A stretch of DNA of 64,000 bases, taken from the NCBI GenBank assembly GCA_030432235.1, contig JAUIHT010000003.1:372001-436000 (forward strand), read 5' to 3'. The notes under the pieces are model-generated. The model did no database searches and was not told the DNA's origin. It saw only the letters and a list, made by a program, of their open reading frames with translations. The position numbers and the translations under genes were made by a program. Of the stretch, positions 7,670 to 16,490 are shown in pieces (the first letter of the stretch is position 1; each line of letters starts with the position of its first letter). The DNA comes from Verrucomicrobiia bacterium. Its GTDB lineage: Bacteria > Verrucomicrobiota > Verrucomicrobiia > Opitutales > Cerasicoccaceae.

Positions 7670-10600
7670 ATGCCCCGCTCGTACATTGCCCCGTTCGTAC
7701 TTAGTGTGCTAGCACTGTCCCCGTTGCCCGCCGCAAATGTCTACCTGACCTACCACTGGCACTTGCACCAGCCGATTTATTGGCCGGAGCAGATGATCGG
7801 GCTGGACCGCTACCAGTTCGCCTACGACAGCATCCAGCTCAAGTTCAACGACCAGGGTAACTACTACGCTGGCTCTTCCTACGAGCATCCGCGCAACCAC
7901 CTCTGGGACGGCGACGGCGGCGAGTACGACGCGGTCTTCTCCAAAGACGACCGCCGCAACGTCTATCAGGGCGGCGCACGCAACAGCATCGCCACTCTGG
8001 GCGGGCACCCGAACGCCGGTGCGTCCGTTTCCTATTCCGGTTCCCTGCAGGAAAACATCGGCAGCCTGGGGCGCCACAACTTCGGCGGCTACGGAACCGG
8101 CTGGGCCGACGGCTACCGGGAAGCCCATGGCTGGACCACTTCCGGAGGGCACCCCAAGGCCGACATGCTCGGCATGACTTACCACCACGCCTTTTCCCCG
8201 CTTCTGCCCAAGAGCGTGCTCCGCAAGGAGATTCAAATCTTCAAGGAAATCTGGTGGAAAAGCTGGGGCGGCAATCCCGACAAAAGCGACCACTCCAAGG
8301 GCTTCTGGCCCATCGAAGGCGCCTTTTCCCGCCACATGATCCCCATCCTGCTGGACGAGGGTTACGAGTGGAGCATCATCGCGAACAGCCACCTTGCGCG
8401 CACTTGCCAGAACTACATGGACGTCGCCCAGCGCGGCAACAGCGGCTGGAACATCGATCCGCCCAACCGGGCTGACCGCCTCGGGCCCAACGTCCCCGCC
8501 GACCAGTGGTGGAGCAGCACCATCGACGGCCGCGGCGGCGCTTTTCCCGCACCCTACGCCTACCAGGCCCACCGCGCCCAGTACATCGACCCGGCGACCG
8601 GCCAGGAGCGCCTGCTGGCCGTCGTGCCGATGTGCGACTTGCTCAGCTACCAAAACGGCTTCGGCACCATGGGCACGGGACAAATCGAATCCGAAATCGC
8701 CGCCTATCGCGACGCCCCTTACAACGACACCGGCGTCCCGCTCATCATCCTCTTCGCCCACGACGGCGACAACGCCTGGGGCGGCGGCAGCAGCTACTAC
8801 TTCGAGAGCGTGCCCGCCCTCATGAACGAAGCCGCCTCCAAGGGCTACAAACCCAGCACCATCCAGCAGTACCTGAGCGAGTTCGATCATAACCAGATGC
8901 GCGTCGTCCACATCGAGGACGGCGGCTGGGTCAACGCCGCCAACGACTGGGGCCACCCGCAGTTCATCAACTGGCTCTGGCCACCCCAGCGCGACCCCAC
9001 CAGCCCCGCCTACGACTTCAACGACCCACGCACCTGGCCCGACTTCGAGACTCCCGGCTGGACCGAGGACTGGCGCAACTGGGCCGTCATTGTCGCCGCC
9101 ACCAACTACCTAGAGACCGCCGAGCAGCTCTGGACCGGCGACGGCGGCACCGTGGAAGCCTGGCGCATCCAGGAGCCCAACCAGCACGACGGCGCCAGCA
9201 ACAACGCCAACTTCATCGAGCTGGGCTGGCATCTCTTCCTCGGAGGGCTCGACAGCGGCTTCATGTACTATGGCACCAGCCTCGACGACGAGGTCAAGCA
9301 GACCCTCGCCTGCAACCGTGCCCTCTCCCGCAGCGCGCCCGCCGATGGTGATTTGAAAGGCTGGGTCGAGGCCCGCACGGACGACGATGAAACCGCACCG
9401 ACCGTCTTCAAGCCTCAACGTTATCCCTGGAATCCTGGCGGCATGGGCTGGGGCCCCAATACCGGCTACCGCACCATCGGCTTCGACGGCAACGACCCAT
9501 GGCCCAGTGCCTTCCACGTCTGGACTCACGTCTACGATGTCTCCGGCGTGCAGAGCGTCACGCTCAAGGTCCGCATCGACAACGACGGGCTCAACCCGCT
9601 CGACCAGCACGAGAACGAGACCTACGCCGGTGGCTCATCCGTCGGAGCCTGGATTGACATCCCCATGACCAAGCGTTCGCTCGACCCCGCTTTCAACGGC
9701 GGCAACAGCCAGATCGACTTCTTCATGCTGCCCGACCGCATCGCCGACTACTACTTCGCCAAGGTCGAAGGCGCCGAGTACAAGGATCGCCTTCTCGACT
9801 ACTACATCGAGGCAGTCGACAACCACGGCAACGTCCACCGCAGCGACATCCAGCACGTCTACGTCGAGGACGACGGGCTCGCCACCGACCCGCCTGACGT
9901 ACCCACCGGCCTCGCCGCCACGCCGGTTTCCACCGAAAGTATCCAGCTCTCATGGAACGCCTCCTCCGGGGCCAGCCGCTACGTGGTTTACCGCGACGGC
10001 CTGGCCATCGCCGAGCCCTCCGCGCCCAGCTACACCGACACCGGTCTGACCGACTCGACCACCTACACCTACTCCGTCAAGGCCTTCAACGCAGCCGGCA
10101 CCTCCGCCTCATCCGACGAGGCCATGGCCACGACCCTCTCGCCACCTCCGCCCGACCCCAACCCGCCCTTCGTTATGGACGGCGACCGGGACTTCGACGC
10201 TTACCTGCAAACCGCTCCCGGCATGACCCTTTACGCCGCCCTGCGCGGCACCAAGCTGTACGTCGCCACCTGGACCACCGGTAACGGCGCGGCCAATGAC
10301 CATTTCATTTTGGTAGCCGACCAACTGCTACCAAACGCAACCACTGCAGCCCCCTGGGGTAAGGCGGGCTTCACCGCCGCCCCAGAGGGCTTACCTTTCC
10401 TCGCCGCCGAGGCCGACAACGCTTACCTCGGCTGGTTCAATGCCCCCGAAAGCGCCGCCGCCGTCAAATCCGCCACCGATGGCGAGCAGATGGAAGGCGT
10501 CATCGACCTGCGCGAAGCCTTCACCACCGTGCCCGATGTGGTTTACATCGCCGCCTTGGCCTATCCCACCGACGAAGGCGGCGCACTGGCCGCGCAGGCC

Positions 10601-10945
10601 CCCGACGGTAACGGCGACGGCAACGTCGACCTCGCCGAGTTTCTCGCCCTGCCACTGGTCGCCCTGAAGGACGTCAACGGTGACGGTGCCTGGGACCGCG
10701 CCGACCCGCGCCGGGACTTCGTCGCCCGCGCCGCAAAGATGCAAGGCGGCGAGCCCGGCCTCACTTGGGCCACCCTGCCCGGGCGCAGTTACCAAGTGCG
10801 CTACACCAGCGATTTCCAGACCTGGCACGACGCCCCCGACGGTCTCGTCACTGCCAGCTCCGCCCAGACCGAGCTCTCCTACACCTGGCCGAGCGCACTC
10901 GAAAACGGTACCCCCGTTTTCTTCACCGTCGAGCTGGTAGAGTAG
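7670..10945 (+). CDS. Secreted GH57-like glycoside hydrolase with Fn3 domain
   Basis: The 1091-residue protein begins with a signal peptide (MPRSYIAPFVLSVLALSPLPAANVY). The N-terminal half opens with TYHWHLHQPIYW, the first conserved motif of family GH57. GFWPIEGAFS (near residue 205) fits the motif holding the nucleophile Glu, and FAHDGDNAWGGGSSYY (near 360) fits the later Asp motif. Family members act on alpha-glucans. A fibronectin type III domain follows (about 740-830, PTGLAATPVSTESIQLSWN). A beta-rich region comes next, with two EF-hand/dockerin-like calcium loops (DGNGDGNVDLAEF and DVNGDGAWDRAD). The C-terminal domain ends in FFTVELVE. Most GH57 enzymes are intracellular, so secretion and accessory domains are unusual. 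Substrate is not established. Confidence 0.75.
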   Translation: MPRSYIAPFVLSVLALSPLPAANVYLTYHWHLHQPIYWPEQMIGLDRYQFAYDSIQLKFNDQGNYYAGSSYEHPRNHLWDGDGGEYDAVFSKDDRRNVYQGGARNSIATLGGHPNAGASVSYSGSLQENIGSLGRHNFGGYGTGWADGYREAHGWTTSGGHPKADMLGMTYHHAFSPLLPKSVLRKEIQIFKEIWWKSWGGNPDKSDHSKGFWPIEGAFSRHMIPILLDEGYEWSIIANSHLARTCQNYMDVAQRGNSGWNIDPPNRADRLGPNVPADQWWSSTIDGRGGAFPAPYAYQAHRAQYIDPATGQERLLAVVPMCDLLSYQNGFGTMGTGQIESEIAAYRDAPYNDTGVPLIILFAHDGDNAWGGGSSYYFESVPALMNEAASKGYKPSTIQQYLSEFDHNQMRVVHIEDGGWVNAANDWGHPQFINWLWPPQRDPTSPAYDFNDPRTWPDFETPGWTEDWRNWAVIVAATNYLETAEQLWTGDGGTVEAWRIQEPNQHDGASNNANFIELGWHLFLGGLDSGFMYYGTSLDDEVKQTLACNRALSRSAPADGDLKGWVEARTDDDETAPTVFKPQRYPWNPGGMGWGPNTGYRTIGFDGNDPWPSAFHVWTHVYDVSGVQSVTLKVRIDNDGLNPLDQHENETYAGGSSVGAWIDIPMTKRSLDPAFNGGNSQIDFFMLPDRIADYYFAKVEGAEYKDRLLDYYIEAVDNHGNVHRSDIQHVYVEDDGLATDPPDVPTGLAATPVSTESIQLSWNASSGASRYVVYRDGLAIAEPSAPSYTDTGLTDSTTYTYSVKAFNAAGTSASSDEAMATTLSPPPPDPNPPFVMDGDRDFDAYLQTAPGMTLYAALRGTKLYVATWTTGNGAANDHFILVADQLLPNATTAAPWGKAGFTAAPEGLPFLAAEADNAYLGWFNAPESAAAVKSATDGEQMEGVIDLREAFTTVPDVVYIAALAYPTDEGGALAAQAPDGNGDGNVDLAEFLALPLVALKDVNGDGAWDRADPRRDFVARAAKMQGGEPGLTWATLPGRSYQVRYTSDFQTWHDAPDGLVTASSAQTELSYTWPSALENGTPVFFTVELVE

Positions 10946-11008
10946 TTCATATCGCAATCTCCGACGAATCCTTTTGACAAAAAGGCATGGAAGCGTCTGA
11001 ACTTCAGC

Positions 11009-12016
11009 GTGCTCGGATTTTTATCGAACGACATCGGGATCGACCTGGGGACGGCGAACAGCCTCGTGTTTGTGCGCGACAAAGGCATCGTCCTGCGTGA
11101 GCCCAGCGTGGTGGCCGTCTACAACAACACCAAGAAGGTCCGCGCCGTCGGCCTGGAGGCCAAGCGCATGCTGGGCCGCACGCCGGGCAACATCACCGCC
11201 CTGCGCCCGATGAAGGACGGCGTCATCGCCGACTTCGAAATCACCGAGGCCATGCTGCGGCACTTCATCCAGAAGGTGGCGCACAACACCAAGCTCGTAC
11301 CGCCGCGTGTCGTCGTGGCCGTGCCCTCCGGTATCACGGAGGTCGAGCGCCGCGCCGTGAAGGAGTCCGCCATCCACGCTGGGGCGCGCGAAGTATTACT
11401 TTTGGAAGAACCCATGGCCGCCGCCATCGGGGTCGGCCTGCCCATTGAGGAACCCGCCGCCAACATGATTGTGGACATCGGCGGCGGCACCACCGAGGTC
11501 GCGATTATCTCGCTGGCCGGCGTGGTCTTCACCCGCTCGCTCCGCGTCGGCGGGGACGAAATGGATAACGCCATCATCGGCTACATGAAGCGCGCTTACA
11601 ACCTCATGATCGGCGAGCGCATGGCCGAGGACATCAAGATGCGCATCGGCTCGGCCTACCCGCTCGAAGAAGAGATGACCATGGAGGTCAAAGGCCGTGA
11701 TTCCGTCGCCGGGCTGCCCAAGACTTTGCACATCTCCTCGCAGGAAATCCGCGAAGCCCTCGCCGAAGTTTTCAACAGCATCATCGAGGTGGTACGTTCG
11801 GCGCTCGAACGTTGTCCGCCGGAGCTTTCGGCCGACCTGGTGGACCGCGGCATCGTCATGGCTGGGGGCGGCTCCATGATTCGCAACCTCGACCGCCTCC
11901 TGAGCGAGGCCACCGGCCTGCCTGTCATCATCGCGGACGACCCCCTCAGCGCCGTAGCCAACGGCACCGGCCTTGTCCTGCAGGACCTGTCCTGGTGGCT
12001 GAAGGACAACGCGTAG
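11009..12016 (+). CDS. mreB: Rod shape-determining protein MreB
   Basis: The 335-residue bacterial actin polymerises under the inner membrane and guides lateral wall synthesis. The signature begins [16 protein letters not shown] (phosphate loop 1), with [15 protein letters not shown]-type phosphate loop 2 near residue 155 ([14 protein letters not shown]) and [15 protein letters not shown] for the adenosine motif near 289. The start is GTG at 11009; it gives the usual short N terminus (MLGFLSND), and no in-frame ATG lies nearby upstream. It is followed by mreC and mreD, as in most rod-shaped bacteria. Between mreB and mreC lies a 110-bp gap filled by a heptad inverted repeat that could form a hairpin in the transcript and lower mreCD expression relative to mreB. 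Confidence 0.97.
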   Translation: MLGFLSNDIGIDLGTANSLVFVRDKGIVLREPSVVAVYNNTKKVRAVGLEAKRMLGRTPGNITALRPMKDGVIADFEITEAMLRHFIQKVAHNTKLVPPRVVVAVPSGITEVERRAVKESAIHAGAREVLLLEEPMAAAIGVGLPIEEPAANMIVDIGGGTTEVAIISLAGVVFTRSLRVGGDEMDNAIIGYMKRAYNLMIGERMAEDIKMRIGSAYPLEEEMTMEVKGRDSVAGLPKTLHISSQEIREALAEVFNSIIEVVRSALERCPPELSADLVDRGIVMAGGGSMIRNLDRLLSEATGLPVIIADDPLSAVANGTGLVLQDLSWWLKDNA

Positions 12017-12020
12017 GAGG

Positions 12021-12121
12021 TTAGACAAAAGTCAAAAGTCGAAAGCTAGAAGTTTAAAGCGTACTAATACCGCACTACTGAGCTTTAGACTTTCGACTTT
12101 TAGCTTTCGACTCTTAGCTTC
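12021..12121. repeat. Heptad inverted repeat, copy D, between mreB and mreC
   Basis: The left arm (12021-12060) begins four bases after the mreB stop. The right arm (12080-12121) ends six bases before the mreC GTG. On the pyrimidine strand both arms read as consecutive 7-bp CTTT units (GCTTTAG, ACTTTCG, ACTTTTA, GCTTTCG). The arms align in the same register with about 25 of 40 matches; the conserved CTTT blocks line up and the changes fall between them. The element fills nearly the whole gap inside an operon. Confidence 0.7.
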
Positions 12122-12126
12122 CTTCT

Positions 12127-12978
12127 GTGTCCCGCCGCTTTTCCCATCTGAAGCCCCTCTTTGGCCTGCTCATTTTCCTGGCCTTGTGGTGGCTGGTGCC
12201 GGCAGGGGTCAAGCTGTTCACACGCGGCGGCTTTTACGAATTTCAGGCGCCGTTGACCGTTACCTCTTCGCACTTGCGCGACCTGCAAACCTACTGGAGT
12301 TTGCGCGGGCAAAGCGACGATGAGCTCATTGAGGCCGGACGCGACTTGGCCCGCATCAACGCGCAAGCAGCGCTAAGCCGCCAGCAAACCGAGACGCTGC
12401 GCGACGAGGTGGCGCGGCTGGAGTCCTTGCTGGAGCTGCCCGAAGCCGACGGCTACCATTACGAAATAGCCCGCGTGGCCCGGCGCGATTTGACCGCCTG
12501 GTGGCAGCGCCTGACCATTCGCAAAGGGCGTAATCACGGCATCGTCGAAGGCGCGGCGGTAGTCTACGCCGGAGGCGTGGTGGGCCGCGTGCGCGAAGTC
12601 CACACCTACACTTCTGTGGTCGAGCTGGTGACGAGCCCGGGCTTTCGCATGGCCGCGACGCTCGAGGGCGAGGAGCGCCCCGTAACCTACCAGGGGCTGC
12701 CCAATCCGCCCTTTGTGCCGCCGGTGGGCGAGGCTTTAAACATTCCGCCGGATATCCGGGTCAGCCCGGCGGACCCTAGGGCTCTTGTCTCCTCGCGCCT
12801 CGGCGGCGTCTTCCCCGAGGGGCTGACCATTGGCCTGGTGACCGAACTCGAACCGGGTTCTGACGGCTACTTTCAAAAAGGCACGGTGCAACTATCCGGT
12901 GAACTAGGCTCGCTCATGGAAGTGGCCGTGGCCATACCCGACAAACCCGCGGCGGAGGCCTTCGAGGATGGACTTTGA
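12127..12978 (+). CDS. mreC: Rod shape-determining protein MreC
   Basis: The 283-residue bitopic inner-membrane protein links MreB to the wall synthases in the periplasm. It shows a short cytoplasmic N terminus, one transmembrane helix (about residues 9-28, LKPLFGLLIFLALWWLVPAG), a coiled coil (about 70-105), and the beta-rich MreC domain. That domain reads RKGRNHGIVEGAAVVYAGGVVGRVREV near 137-163, then TVQLSGELGSLMEVAVAIP at the end. The start is GTG 12127, directly after the repeat. The last 11 bases overlap mreD, which indicates translational coupling. Identity rests on domain layout and gene order; sequence similarity in this family is generally low. Confidence 0.9.
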   Translation: MSRRFSHLKPLFGLLIFLALWWLVPAGVKLFTRGGFYEFQAPLTVTSSHLRDLQTYWSLRGQSDDELIEAGRDLARINAQAALSRQQTETLRDEVARLESLLELPEADGYHYEIARVARRDLTAWWQRLTIRKGRNHGIVEGAAVVYAGGVVGRVREVHTYTSVVELVTSPGFRMAATLEGEERPVTYQGLPNPPFVPPVGEALNIPPDIRVSPADPRALVSSRLGGVFPEGLTIGLVTELEPGSDGYFQKGTVQLSGELGSLMEVAVAIPDKPAAEAFEDGL

Positions 12979-13492
12979 TTTCCGCGGCCCCCTCCTGCTA
13001 CTGGCCAATCTGCTGTTGCTCAGCCTGCTGCGGTTGCTCAACGATGCCCTCGGGCCGATGGGCCTGACGCTCTTTTTGCCCGCGCTCTTTTTGCTGGAGC
13101 CCGCCTTGGTCTTGCGCCTGCGCTGGGCCCTGCTGGTGGCAGGGCTGACCGGGCTGGCCTTCGACGCCTACTCGCCACTGCCTTTCGGTTTCAGCCTCGT
13201 GCTTTTCGCCGCCATGACGACTCTGCTCTTTGCCAATCGTCAGGGTCTGCGCCGGGCCTCCGCCTGGCAACATCTCTGGGTGCTGCTGGCGATCAACGCC
13301 TTGCTCTGGCTAGTCATGACTATCTCCATGGGACGCCCCTGGCTCGGTGAATCACTCTATTGGGAGCGTTCCCTCGCCGACCTTGTCGTGTCCTCCGTGC
13401 TGCTTTTCCCCATCGGTGCGTGGTTCCTTAGCGTGCAGCGCATGCTCGTCGAGCTGACCGGCCGCGAGTTCGACACCGAGATGGAGGGGTGA
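12968..13492 (+). CDS. mreD: Rod shape-determining protein MreD
   Basis: The 174-residue, very hydrophobic protein has five or six predicted transmembrane helices (for example PLLLLANLLLLSLLRLL, LTLFLPALFLLEPALVL and LWVLLAINALLWLVMTISM). It fits MreD in size, topology and position. MreD is a membrane partner of MreC in the elongasome. The ATG overlaps the end of mreC by 11 bases and has a GAGG sequence just upstream. No rodA or PBP2 gene follows, as it often does in other bacteria; a PBP2 gene lies about 40 kb further on. A short inverted repeat after the stop separates it from the convergent ychF gene. Confidence 0.85.
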   Translation: MDFDFRGPLLLLANLLLLSLLRLLNDALGPMGLTLFLPALFLLEPALVLRLRWALLVAGLTGLAFDAYSPLPFGFSLVLFAAMTTLLFANRQGLRRASAWQHLWVLLAINALLWLVMTISMGRPWLGESLYWERSLADLVVSSVLLFPIGAWFLSVQRMLVELTGREFDTEMEG

Positions 13493-13495
13493 GTG

Positions 13496-13575
13496 GGGAG
13501 ACAAGGAGAGCCGGAGATCGGGCGATAGAGAAAATGTATCACCGTTTCTCCACTTCTCCGTCTCTCCCGATCTCC
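13496..13575. repeat. Inverted repeat with about 8-bp periodicity between convergent genes
   Basis: The 10-base arms GGAGATCGGG (13513-13522) and CCCGATCTCC (13566-13575) are perfect inverted repeats. They lie inside longer purine-rich (13496-13530) and pyrimidine-rich (13545-13575) arms whose CTCC units recur every 8 bp. The element fills the gap between the stops of mreD and ychF, so it could end transcription from both sides. Confidence 0.6.
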
Positions 13576-13576
13576 A

Positions 13577-14677
13577 TCACGCACCGACCTTGAAGAGGGC
13601 GACATCGCCGTCTTTGAAGAGGTATTCCTTGCCTTCGAGACGGTATTTGCCGGCGTCGCGGGCGGCAGCCACATTCCCGGCGGCAATGAGATCGTCGTAG
13701 CTGACCACCTCGGCCTTGATGAACTTGTGCTCGAAGTCCGTGTGGATGACCCCAGCGCATTGCGGAGCCTTCATGCCCAGCTTAAAAGTCCAGGCACGCA
13801 CCTCCTTTTCCCCGGCGGTAAAGTAGCTGGCCAGCCCGAGAAGTTGGTAGGCCCCACGAATGAGCGTACTGACTCCGCTGCCTTTGACACCCAGCTCAGC
13901 CAGGTACTCGGCAGCCTCGGCGGGTTCCAGCTCGGACAGTTCTTCCTCGATGCGGGCGCAGATGACGCAGGAGCCAGCTTCGTGATGCTCGGCCGCCCAG
14001 GCGGCGACCTTCTCGGTGTGTTCGTTGCCGCCGGCGGCGAGATCGGCCTCGGCCACGTTACAGGCATAGAGAACCTTTTTGGAGGTCAACAGGGCAAAGC
14101 CCTTCATGCGGACGGCTTCCTCTTCGGTGACGGCGAGCGTGACGGCGGGTTTGCCGTCGTTAAGGTGCGGCACCAGGCGCTCGAGCAAGGCGACGTTGGC
14201 AACGGCTTCCTTGTCCTGCCCCTTGGCCTTGCGGCGGGTCTTATCGAACTGGCTTTCGGCGGACTGCAGGTCGGCCAGAACGAGCTCGGTATTGATGACT
14301 TCGATGTCGCGGAGAGGGTCGACCGAGCCCATGTTGTGAATGACATCCTCGTCCTCGAAGCAGCGCACGACGTGTACGATGGCGTCGACCTCGCGGATGT
14401 TGGCCAGGAACTGATTGCCCAGGCCCTCGCCCTTGCTCGCACCGGCAACAAGCCCGGCGATGTCCACAAACTCGATGGCCGCCGGAATGATCACCTGTGT
14501 CTTGGCGATGGCGCGGAGCGGCTCCAGGCGATCATCCGGCACCTCGACCACGCCCACGTTCGGCTCGATGGTGCAGAACGGGTAGTTGGCCGCCTCCGCC
14601 TTACGGGTGCGTGTGAGGGCGTTAAAGAGGGTGCTTTTGCCCACGTTGGGCAGTCCGACGATACCAGCTTGAAGCAT
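13577..14677 (-). CDS. ychF: Redox-regulated ATPase YchF (OLA1/Obg family)
   Basis: The 366-residue P-loop protein belongs to the TRAFAC class. It shows G1 GLPNVGKST near the N terminus, the [20 protein letters not shown] switch region (G3), a coiled-coil insertion, and the C-terminal TGS domain ([37 protein letters not shown]). YchF binds ribosomes and hydrolyses ATP rather than GTP. I placed the start at ATG 14677, giving [16 protein letters not shown], which matches the usual N terminus. The frame stays open upstream, but that region is a tandem repeat and the extension looks non-coding. It converges on mreD and diverges from the GYF_2 gene. Confidence 0.95.
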   Translation of the reverse strand: MLQAGIVGLPNVGKSTLFNALTRTRKAEAANYPFCTIEPNVGVVEVPDDRLEPLRAIAKTQVIIPAAIEFVDIAGLVAGASKGEGLGNQFLANIREVDAIVHVVRCFEDEDVIHNMGSVDPLRDIEVINTELVLADLQSAESQFDKTRRKAKGQDKEAVANVALLERLVPHLNDGKPAVTLAVTEEEAVRMKGFALLTSKKVLYACNVAEADLAAGGNEHTEKVAAWAAEHHEAGSCVICARIEEELSELEPAEAAEYLAELGVKGSGVSTLIRGAYQLLGLASYFTAGEKEVRAWTFKLGMKAPQCAGVIHTDFEHKFIKAEVVSYDDLIAAGNVAAARDAGKYRLEGKEYLFKDGDVALFKVGA

Positions 14678-14684
14678 GGGAAAA

Positions 14685-14712
14685 GAAGTAAGGAATAAGA
14701 AGTAAGGAATAA
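14685..14712. repeat. 14-bp direct tandem repeat (two 7-bp halves) upstream of ychF
   Basis: GAAGTAAGGAATAA occurs twice without a gap (14685-14698 and 14699-14712). Each copy is two 7-mers, GAAGTAA and GGAATAA. It looks like one arm of the heptad-repeat family with no visible partner. It lies eight bases upstream of the ychF start codon, in its leader. Confidence 0.8.
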
Positions 14713-14810
14713 GGAGGACAAGACGCACAAGGGGGCGGCGCAAGAAGGAAAAACAGTGGCGCGCCGATTCATGGCTTGGATTCACACGCGGAAATCGCCA
14801 TGGTACCGCC

Positions 14811-15455
14811 ATGAGCAACTACATGATGGTTGGCGGCGACGGCAACGAGTACGGGCCCGTGACCGCGCAGGATCTTCGCAATTGGGTCAAACAAGGCCGT
14901 GCCAATGCCCAGACACAAGTCAAGCAGGACGACGGCAACTGGAGGAACCTCGGCTCCTTTCCCGAGTTCTCCGACCTCTTCGGCGCAACACCCGCGCCTA
15001 TGCCACAGTCTGCCCCTTCGCCGGCCATGAGCATACCCATGACTTCGCCCCACGCCACCCCCTACTCACTGACGGGCGGCGGTACCTCCGGCAGCGCACG
15101 CGAGGCCGTCATGGGTGTGATAGCTCCCCTGGCCGCCGCAGGCGGTTGGATGAAGATGATAGCAGTTCTTTGCTTTATCGGCGGCGCTCTTAACGTACTC
15201 AGCATCTGGGGCATCGTTATCGCGTGGCTACCTATCTGGCAGGGGGTGCTCCTCTGGAAGGCCGCCGGACGCGCCCAGGCCGCTCTGATGGACGGCAGCG
15301 AGATGACCGCGGAGGCCGCCACCAAAAGCCTGAAGACCTATTTCACCCTCATGGGTGTCATGGTCCTGTTGAGCATTATCGCCGCTGTAGGCATCATGGT
15401 CCTCGCCTTCATCATCGGCTCCTCCGGGGCCGCCGATGAGTGGTTCCAGTACTAG
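14811..15455 (+). CDS. GYF_2 domain membrane protein
   Basis: The 214-residue protein has a GYF_2 (DUF4339-type) domain at the N terminus, with MVGGDGNEYGPVTAQDLRNWVKQGR and then WRNLGSFPEF. In other systems this domain binds Pro-rich peptides. A Pro/Ser-rich linker (60-90) follows. Two hydrophobic regions come next (about 115-150 and 180-205, IAVLCFIGGALNVLSIWGIVIAW and TLMGVMVLLSIIAAVGIMVLAFII), with a helical hairpin between them resembling the DUF5362 type. The GYF domain probably faces the cytoplasm. The gene diverges from ychF and converges on the DUF481 pair. The partner and the function are unknown. Confidence 0.75.
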   Translation: MSNYMMVGGDGNEYGPVTAQDLRNWVKQGRANAQTQVKQDDGNWRNLGSFPEFSDLFGATPAPMPQSAPSPAMSIPMTSPHATPYSLTGGGTSGSAREAVMGVIAPLAAAGGWMKMIAVLCFIGGALNVLSIWGIVIAWLPIWQGVLLWKAAGRAQAALMDGSEMTAEAATKSLKTYFTLMGVMVLLSIIAAVGIMVLAFIIGSSGAADEWFQY

Positions 15456-15470
15456 GACGCGCCGAGTTTC

Positions 15471-16487
15471 TTAAAACGGCACGCCGAGCTGAACGAGGAT
15501 GCGCTCCTCGACCTTGTCCGCACCGGGCCCGACGATGTTGTCGAAGTTGTACTCGTAGATGACACCGGCTTCGACCCAGTCGGTCACGTCGGCGACAAAG
15601 CCCGAACGAAAATCATAAGCGTATTCGACCGGCTGGCCGGGATTATACTCGGCACTGCCCTCCTGCTCCAGACGCAGGGAGTGGTTGATGTGGTAAACAA
15701 GGTTCTGGTAGAGCGTGGCCAGGCCCAGCCAGTGCTGGTCGAAGCCCTGCGCGTCGATGTAACGACCAGCGATCGCCGGTGTAACCGCTAGCTCAATACG
15801 CTCCTCCTGAAGGAGCTTGTAACCAATCCCCAGGCTCTGCGTGGCGGAGTGGTCGATGTCCCGCAGCATGTCCTTGAGGTAGATCGAACGTGTTTGAAAG
15901 GACCACAGGTCAGTCAGGTGATGCGTCCAGCGAAAGCGTGTGGAGTAGCGGTCGATGTTCTTGGTATCAACACCCTGCGGGGAGGTTTGCAGGCCGTAAT
16001 CGTAGGCCCCGGCGAACAGGTACTCGTTGTCACCGGAGGTCCGTGTTGCCTCGGCGGCAAAGACCACACTCTCCACTGTGGAGTCGGTGTTGAGTCGGCT
16101 GAAGCCGAAGTTTGCCACGCCTGACCAGCCTTCCGGCAGGAAACGCTGGGACAGCGCACGCATTCCGGTGGGCTCCTCCTGCAACTCGACGGGCTCGTCG
16201 TCACCGGGCAGGTAGTGGGAAGCCACCGTCTCGGGTGGACGCCAGGCCAGCATAGGCGGAATGTATCCGGCGAAAGCGGAGTCCGCCGTCAACTCCACCT
16301 CAAGCGCATCCTCGGAGCCCTGCACGACGCCGAGATGCTCCGTCTCGAACTGTATGTTGCCATCACGGACGCCCAGGTAGTTCCCGCTGATGCGCTCTCC
16401 GTTGGGCAGGATAAGGATGTCGGCGCCCAGGCGCCCCACCACAATCAGCAGGAGTAGGGAAAACGATGCCGTTCGCCTGCCGATCAT
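15471..16487 (-). CDS. DUF481 family outer-membrane beta-barrel protein (copy 2)
   Basis: The 338-residue protein has a signal peptide and a short N-terminal beta domain (ILPNGERISGNYLGVRDGNIQFETEHLGVVQ, about 27-57). A spacer follows, and then a DUF481 (YdiY-like) barrel from about residue 118 (GWSGVANFGFSRLNTDSTVESVVFAAEA). The repeated amphipathic strands and terminal Phe (ILVQLGVPF) fit an outer-membrane barrel. The function of the family is unknown; salt- or acid-stress links have been reported for E. coli YdiY. It lies three bases after a paralogue with the same domain order, so the two are probably a duplication and co-transcribed. Confidence 0.8.
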   Translation of the reverse strand: MIGRRTASFSLLLLIVVGRLGADILILPNGERISGNYLGVRDGNIQFETEHLGVVQGSEDALEVELTADSAFAGYIPPMLAWRPPETVASHYLPGDDEPVELQEEPTGMRALSQRFLPEGWSGVANFGFSRLNTDSTVESVVFAAEATRTSGDNEYLFAGAYDYGLQTSPQGVDTKNIDRYSTRFRWTHHLTDLWSFQTRSIYLKDMLRDIDHSATQSLGIGYKLLQEERIELAVTPAIAGRYIDAQGFDQHWLGLATLYQNLVYHINHSLRLEQEGSAEYNPGQPVEYAYDFRSGFVADVTDWVEAGVIYEYNFDNIVGPGADKVEERILVQLGVPF

Positions 16488-16490
16488 AAG

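Noticed and set aside
13727-14698. 323-residue ORF antisense to ychF
   Set aside because: A shadow of ychF with no recognised motif.
14678-14818. N-terminal extension of YchF in the same frame
   Set aside because: The extension is encoded by the 14-bp tandem repeat and looks non-coding. The conserved YchF N terminus is at 14677.
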